Shown here: in pieces, positions 6,995-9,496 of the stretch
How the letters are laid out: every line of letters begins with the position of its first letter
Numbering within the stretch: the stretch's first letter is position 1
From: an uncultured Lachnospiraceae bacterium
Lineage (GTDB): Bacteria; Bacillota_A; Clostridia; Lachnospirales; Lachnospiraceae
Length of the DNA: 9,496 nt
NCBI GenBank assembly: GCA_910587495.1
Contig: CAJUMT010000136.1
Location: 1 to 9,496, forward strand
Reading direction: 5' to 3'
Position numbers and translations under genes: made by a program
The notes under the pieces: generated by a model
What the model saw: the letters and a program-made list of their open reading frames with translations, nothing else
Databases searched by the model: none
What the model was told of the DNA's origin: nothing

Positions 6995-7014
6995 ATATCC
7001 ACAAAAAGACATGT
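6969..7014 (+). promoter_or_regulatory. Paired ACATGT palindromes flanking the toxin-antitoxin promoter
   Basis: The palindrome ACATGT occurs at 6969-6974, overlapping the -35, and at 7009-7014, just past the expected transcript start. Both are preceded by G (GACATGT) and they lie 40 bases apart, close to four helical turns. The position suits an operator for the antitoxin or the toxin-antitoxin complex. No binding evidence is available. Confidence 0.45.
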
Positions 7015-7047
7015 TAAATGTTAGTGAGAAAAGTGGAGGGTAGTCGT

Positions 7048-7305
7048 ATGCAGATAATTCCTATGCGTGACTTGAAAAATACGGTGGAAGTAGAACGGCG
7101 TTGCGCGGAAGAAAATGGGCCAGTTTATGTAACCAAAAATGGTTATGGTCGCCTGGTGGTTATGGATATTGAATACTATGAGCGGGTCATGCGGAAAATG
7201 CATGAAGCGAAAACGATTCTGGAAGGTCTCAAGGATTTAAAAAAGGGGCAAGTATCAGACGGAGATTCTGTGCTTTCTGAGATGAGGAGCAGATATGGAA
7301 TCTAG
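7048..7305 (+). CDS. Type II antitoxin, Phd/YefM family
   Basis: An 85-residue antitoxin. The N-terminal half is the Phd/YefM DNA-binding fold: it opens M-Q-I-I-P-M-R-D-L-K-N-T and continues with E-N-G-P-V-Y-V-T-K-N-G-Y-G-R-L-V-V-M-D, the classic motif in which the module binds its own promoter. The polar, probably unstructured C-terminal part (E-G-L-K-D-L-K-K onwards) is where such antitoxins wrap the toxin. ATG 7048 is preferred over ATG 7018 because GGAGGG (7035-7040) lies seven bases ahead. The gene overlaps the toxin start by 11 bases, implying coupled translation. It should neutralise the product of the next gene and repress the operon. Confidence 0.92.
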   Translation: MQIIPMRDLKNTVEVERRCAEENGPVYVTKNGYGRLVVMDIEYYERVMRKMHEAKTILEGLKDLKKGQVSDGDSVLSEMRSRYGI

Positions 7306-7327
7306 GTATCAGTATCAATTTGCCAAA
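7281..7327 (+). repeat. Direct repeat, copy 2 (within the intact toxin-antitoxin overlap)
   Basis: This is the functional counterpart of 6918-6964. It spans the last codons of the antitoxin and the first codons of the toxin. The single difference turns the antitoxin stop TAG into TAA in the other copy and toxin Arg4 into Lys, both mild changes, which suggests the relic diverged while still coding or only recently. Confidence 0.9.
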
Positions 7328-7636
7328 AGAGCAGAAGCAGATCTGGATGATATTATTCGGTATATTGCGGTAGAACTGATGAACCCTGTAGCGGCTGGAA
7401 ATTTTCTGGATGAGTTACAAAAGGTAATAGACAGGATTCGAATGTTTCCAGAAAGCGGCTCGCTTGTTTTAAACGATTTTATACCGGACATGGGAGTGAG
7501 GAAAAAAGTCATAGGAAACTATATTATGTATTATCTGCCAGATTCGGATGATCAAACAATAATAATTTTAAGGATTGTGTATGGCAGGCGGAATATGGAT
7601 GAGATCTTAAGAACGCTGGGAGACATTTGCGTGTGA
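7295..7636 (+). CDS. Type II toxin, ParE/RelE superfamily
   Basis: A 113-residue toxin of the ParE/RelE fold. Recognisable parts are A-E-A-D-L-D-D-I-I-R-Y-I-A near the N-terminus (first helix), F-P-E-S-G-S-L-V in the middle, and the strand-rich end R-K-K-V-I-G-N-Y-I-M-Y-Y-L followed by I-I-I-L-R-I-V-Y-G-R-R-N-M-D-E-I-L. The last motif is characteristic of the plasmid-stabilisation branch. ParE members poison DNA gyrase while RelE members cleave mRNA on the ribosome; the sequence alone does not decide, though the pairing with Phd/YefM and the Y-G-R-R-N ending are compatible with either. The length is normal and the frame intact, so it is probably functional. It lies between importer and MT2 genes, with no functional link expected. 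Confidence 0.9.
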   Translation: MESRYQYQFAKRAEADLDDIIRYIAVELMNPVAAGNFLDELQKVIDRIRMFPESGSLVLNDFIPDMGVRKKVIGNYIMYYLPDSDDQTIIILRIVYGRRNMDEILRTLGDICV

Positions 7637-7659
7637 TTACAACGAGAAATCAAACAAAA

Positions 7660-7705
7660 ATATCCCCCCACCCGGCTTGTGAGGCCTGGGTTGAACTGTT
7701 ATAAT
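7660..7705 (+). promoter_or_regulatory. C-rich control element plus promoter of the MT2-LysR unit (site D)
   Basis: ATAT with six C (7660-7669) and a shorter G-containing right half are followed by TTGTGA (7677-7682), a spacer of exactly 17 bases and a perfect TATAAT (7700-7705) with an extended TG ahead of it. Bases 7659-7685 match site A at 23 of 27 positions. The G-run of sites A and B is here CCCGGC, so the simple inverted repeat is lost; CCCGGC can instead pair with GCC-T-GGG at 7684-7690. The leader to the ATG at 7739 is about 27 bases. Confidence 0.75.
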
Positions 7706-7738
7706 TTTAACACACAGACAAAACGGGGGTACAAAGAT

Positions 7739-8521
7739 ATGCTGTTACAAAAGATCGAACAATACTGGACCGGCAGAGCGGAAGGGTATTCCGAAGTGAA
7801 CCGTCATGAGCTTGCCACGGGGCAGGATCAGGTATGGTTTCAGGAGATCAGAAAATATCTGCCGGAGGAAAAAAATCTGAAGATACTGGATGTGGGGACA
7901 GGTCCCGGATTTTTCGCCATCCTTCTGGCAAAAGAAGGATATGATGTGGCGGCGGTGGATTATACGGAAGCCATGCTCCTGCAGGCGAAGGAGAACGCGG
8001 GGGCGCTGGTGGAAAAAATTCATTTCCGACAGATGGACGCCCAGCATCTGGAATTTCCCGACGGGACATTCGATGTAGTGATCTCCCGCAACCTGACCTG
8101 GAATCTGGAAAAACCAAACCAGGCTTACGGGGAATGGATGCGGGTGTTGAAGGAAGGCGGACAGCTTTTGAATTTTGATGCCAACTGGTATCATCATCTG
8201 TTTGATGACAGGATGCGCAAAAGATATGAAAAGGACAGGGAGCAGGTGGAAGCTCTTTGTTTGGAGGATCATTATACATGTACGGATATCGATGCCATGG
8301 AAGAGATTGCCAGACAGGTTCCCATGAGTCGGACGATGCGCCCGGCTTGGGATCTTAAGGTGCTTAAGACATATACAGGAGGTCAGGTACAGGCGGACGA
8401 GCGGGTGTGGGAGCGCGTCTGGGATCCGACTGAGCGGGCAAACTATGCATCTACACCCATGTTTCTGATTCATGCGGTAAAATGCAAAGCTGCAGAAGAT
8501 AAGATGGCAGTCTCTGCCTGA
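7739..8521 (+). CDS. Class I SAM-dependent methyltransferase (MT2), paralogue of MT1
   Basis: A 260-residue protein with the same architecture as MT1: Y-W-T-G-R-A-E-G-Y-S near the N-terminus (9-18), motif I D-V-G-T-G-P-G (51-57), acidic D74 after strand 2, F-P-D-G-T-F-D-V-V-I (106-115), S-R-N-L-T-W-N-L-E-K-P (116-126) and D-A-N-W-Y (147-151). Both end with a related T-P-(L/M)-F-(M/L)-I segment, and both have R-P-x-W-D about 60 residues before the end. MT2 has a longer tail after that segment. ATG 7739 is chosen because an upstream in-frame GTG (7679) would lie inside the promoter; GGGGG at 7725-7729 can serve as the ribosome site. It is likely co-transcribed with the LysR gene. The acceptor is unknown; paralogy suggests two successive methylations or two related acceptors, as inference. 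Confidence 0.92.
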   Translation: MLLQKIEQYWTGRAEGYSEVNRHELATGQDQVWFQEIRKYLPEEKNLKILDVGTGPGFFAILLAKEGYDVAAVDYTEAMLLQAKENAGALVEKIHFRQMDAQHLEFPDGTFDVVISRNLTWNLEKPNQAYGEWMRVLKEGGQLLNFDANWYHHLFDDRMRKRYEKDREQVEALCLEDHYTCTDIDAMEEIARQVPMSRTMRPAWDLKVLKTYTGGQVQADERVWERVWDPTERANYASTPMFLIHAVKCKAAEDKMAVSA

Positions 8522-8542
8522 AGAAAAGCGGGGAATCATGTT

Positions 8543-9460
8543 GTGATCGAGATCAAACAGCTTCAATATCTGGTCGTATGTGCAGATCTTCAATCTTTCA
8601 GCAGAGCTGCAGATGTGCTGTTTACGACGCAGCCAAATGTGAGTAAGATCATCCGGTCGTTGGAAGCAGAACTGGGTTTTCCTCTTTTCGAGCGAAAAAA
8701 CCGGGGGATTCGGCTGACGAAAAAGGGGAGGGAGATATATGGCTATGCCAGCAGAACCCTGGAAAATATGAATCAGCTGCAGGCATATGCCCGATTGGAT
8801 GAAGAAGAGGAATTGTCCATTGCCTGCAATCCCAGTTCATGGATATCCGCACGCTTTACGGAATTTTATCAGCTGCATAGGGACGAGAAGATTCGTTTCC
8901 AGATCATGACAGCCAGCACGGAGGATGTGCTGAGGCGCTGCGGCAGCGGGCAGTCGGATGTGGGGTTTGTTCATATGATGGAACCGCAGATGCTGTCTTT
9001 TCGGTATAAGCTGGAAAGGCAGCATCTGGAATTTACAGAGCTTAAGAGGTGCAGAGCCATGCTTTATTTCGGCATGTGCAACCCCATGGGGCAGAGACAG
9101 TCCATAGAAGAGATTCCTATGAAGAAGATTCGGTTGGTGCAGTGCTATGAAGATGAATTTACGCTGAATCATTATTGGGATATTTTCCGTCTGGAACAGA
9201 AGGAAAAGACAGAAGCGCAGGTGGCGGTGATTACCAACAGCGACTATGTGATGAATGATCTGCTACGCAACACGGATCTTGGAAATATCAGCGGAGCGTA
9301 TCTGGGGCCGGAGGAAGAGTCCCAGGGTTATCCGGGGGTGTCTCTCTACGGCGAGGAAGAGCCGGTACTTTTCGGTTATGTGCTTCGAAAGGAAGACATG
9401 CCCGGACTGTGGACGCGGCGGTTTGTGGATTTTATAACAGGGAAAATAATCGGGGAATAG
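8543..9460 (+). CDS. LysR-type transcriptional regulator
   Basis: A 305-residue protein of normal LysR length. The winged helix-turn-helix covers about residues 3-62: L-Q-Y-L-V-V-C-A-D-L, then S-F-S-R-A-A-D-V-L-F-T-T-Q-P-N-V-S-K-I-I as recognition region, then F-E-R-K-N-R-G-I-R-L-T. A linker helix and an effector-binding domain (about 88-295) follow; the latter is less conserved. It starts with GTG 8543, since ATG 8538 is out of frame and stops at once; the ribosome site (GCGGGGAA) is modest. It lies 21 bases behind MT2, so both should share promoter D. LysR proteins usually control neighbouring genes and their own unit, so it is the first candidate to bind the C-rich elements at sites A, B and D. 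Those elements do not look like a standard T-N11-A box, which leaves doubt. Confidence 0.92.
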   Translation: MIEIKQLQYLVVCADLQSFSRAADVLFTTQPNVSKIIRSLEAELGFPLFERKNRGIRLTKKGREIYGYASRTLENMNQLQAYARLDEEEELSIACNPSSWISARFTEFYQLHRDEKIRFQIMTASTEDVLRRCGSGQSDVGFVHMMEPQMLSFRYKLERQHLEFTELKRCRAMLYFGMCNPMGQRQSIEEIPMKKIRLVQCYEDEFTLNHYWDIFRLEQKEKTEAQVAVITNSDYVMNDLLRNTDLGNISGAYLGPEEESQGYPGVSLYGEEEPVLFGYVLRKEDMPGLWTRRFVDFITGKIIGE

Positions 9461-9496
9461 CTTGGTTGAAAGTAATACAAAAAACGGCAACTATTT

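Noticed and set aside
7745..8593. A 282-codon minus-strand open frame opposite MT2
   Set aside because: It is antisense to a well-supported methyltransferase, extends across its promoter-proximal part and has no recognisable domain. A similar frame exists opposite MT1 for the same reason.
9461..9496. A terminator after the LysR gene
   Set aside because: There is no inverted repeat or T-run in the last 36 bases; it may lie beyond the window.

Overview
The window looks like chromosomal DNA of a Gram-positive anaerobe of the Clostridia, most likely a Lachnospiraceae-type gut bacterium. This rests on strong AGGAGG-type ribosome sites, sigma-A promoters with 17-base spacers, moderate G+C, a lipoprotein-type substrate-binding protein and the style of the protein families. 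The genus is inferred, not shown.

Layout. An A/T-rich RpiR-type regulator gene (25-723, minus) lies at the left edge and points out of the window. Divergent from it, all on the plus strand, are: a class I SAM-dependent methyltransferase (MT1, 895-1683); a tight four-gene block for an Opp/Nik/Cnt-type ABC importer, made of two permeases and two ATPases (1843-5196); its lipoprotein substrate-binding protein (5280-6902); a type II toxin-antitoxin pair of Phd/YefM and ParE/RelE type (7048-7636), preceded by a relic of a second copy; a second methyltransferase paralogous to the first (MT2, 7739-8521); and a LysR-type regulator (8543-9460) 21 bases behind it.

How it may work together. Three of the transcription units (MT1, the importer, MT2-LysR) begin with the same cis arrangement: an ATATCCCCC element, 17 bases, a TTGT(G/A)-type -35, a 17-base spacer and a -10. 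The position relative to the -35 is identical each time. This marks the three units as one regulon, and the LysR protein encoded by the last unit is the obvious candidate regulator. The binding protein resembles the nickel/metallophore branch of the family. The two methyltransferases share unusual conserved segments (S-R-N-x-x-W-N-L-E-K-P and D-A-N-W-Y). The best guess is a system that imports a metal complex, peptide or similar small ligand, with methylation of the ligand, a metallophore precursor or a related metabolite. The substrate and the methyl acceptor cannot be read from the sequence.

The toxin-antitoxin module sits between the binding protein and MT2 and seems to be an insertion into, or a hitchhiker on, this locus. 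The MT1/importer junction holds a long hairpin that serves both as the likely MT1 terminator and as the frame carrying the importer's control element. No RNA genes, CRISPR arrays or transposase genes were seen. The last 36 bases (9461-9496) hold nothing I can identify.
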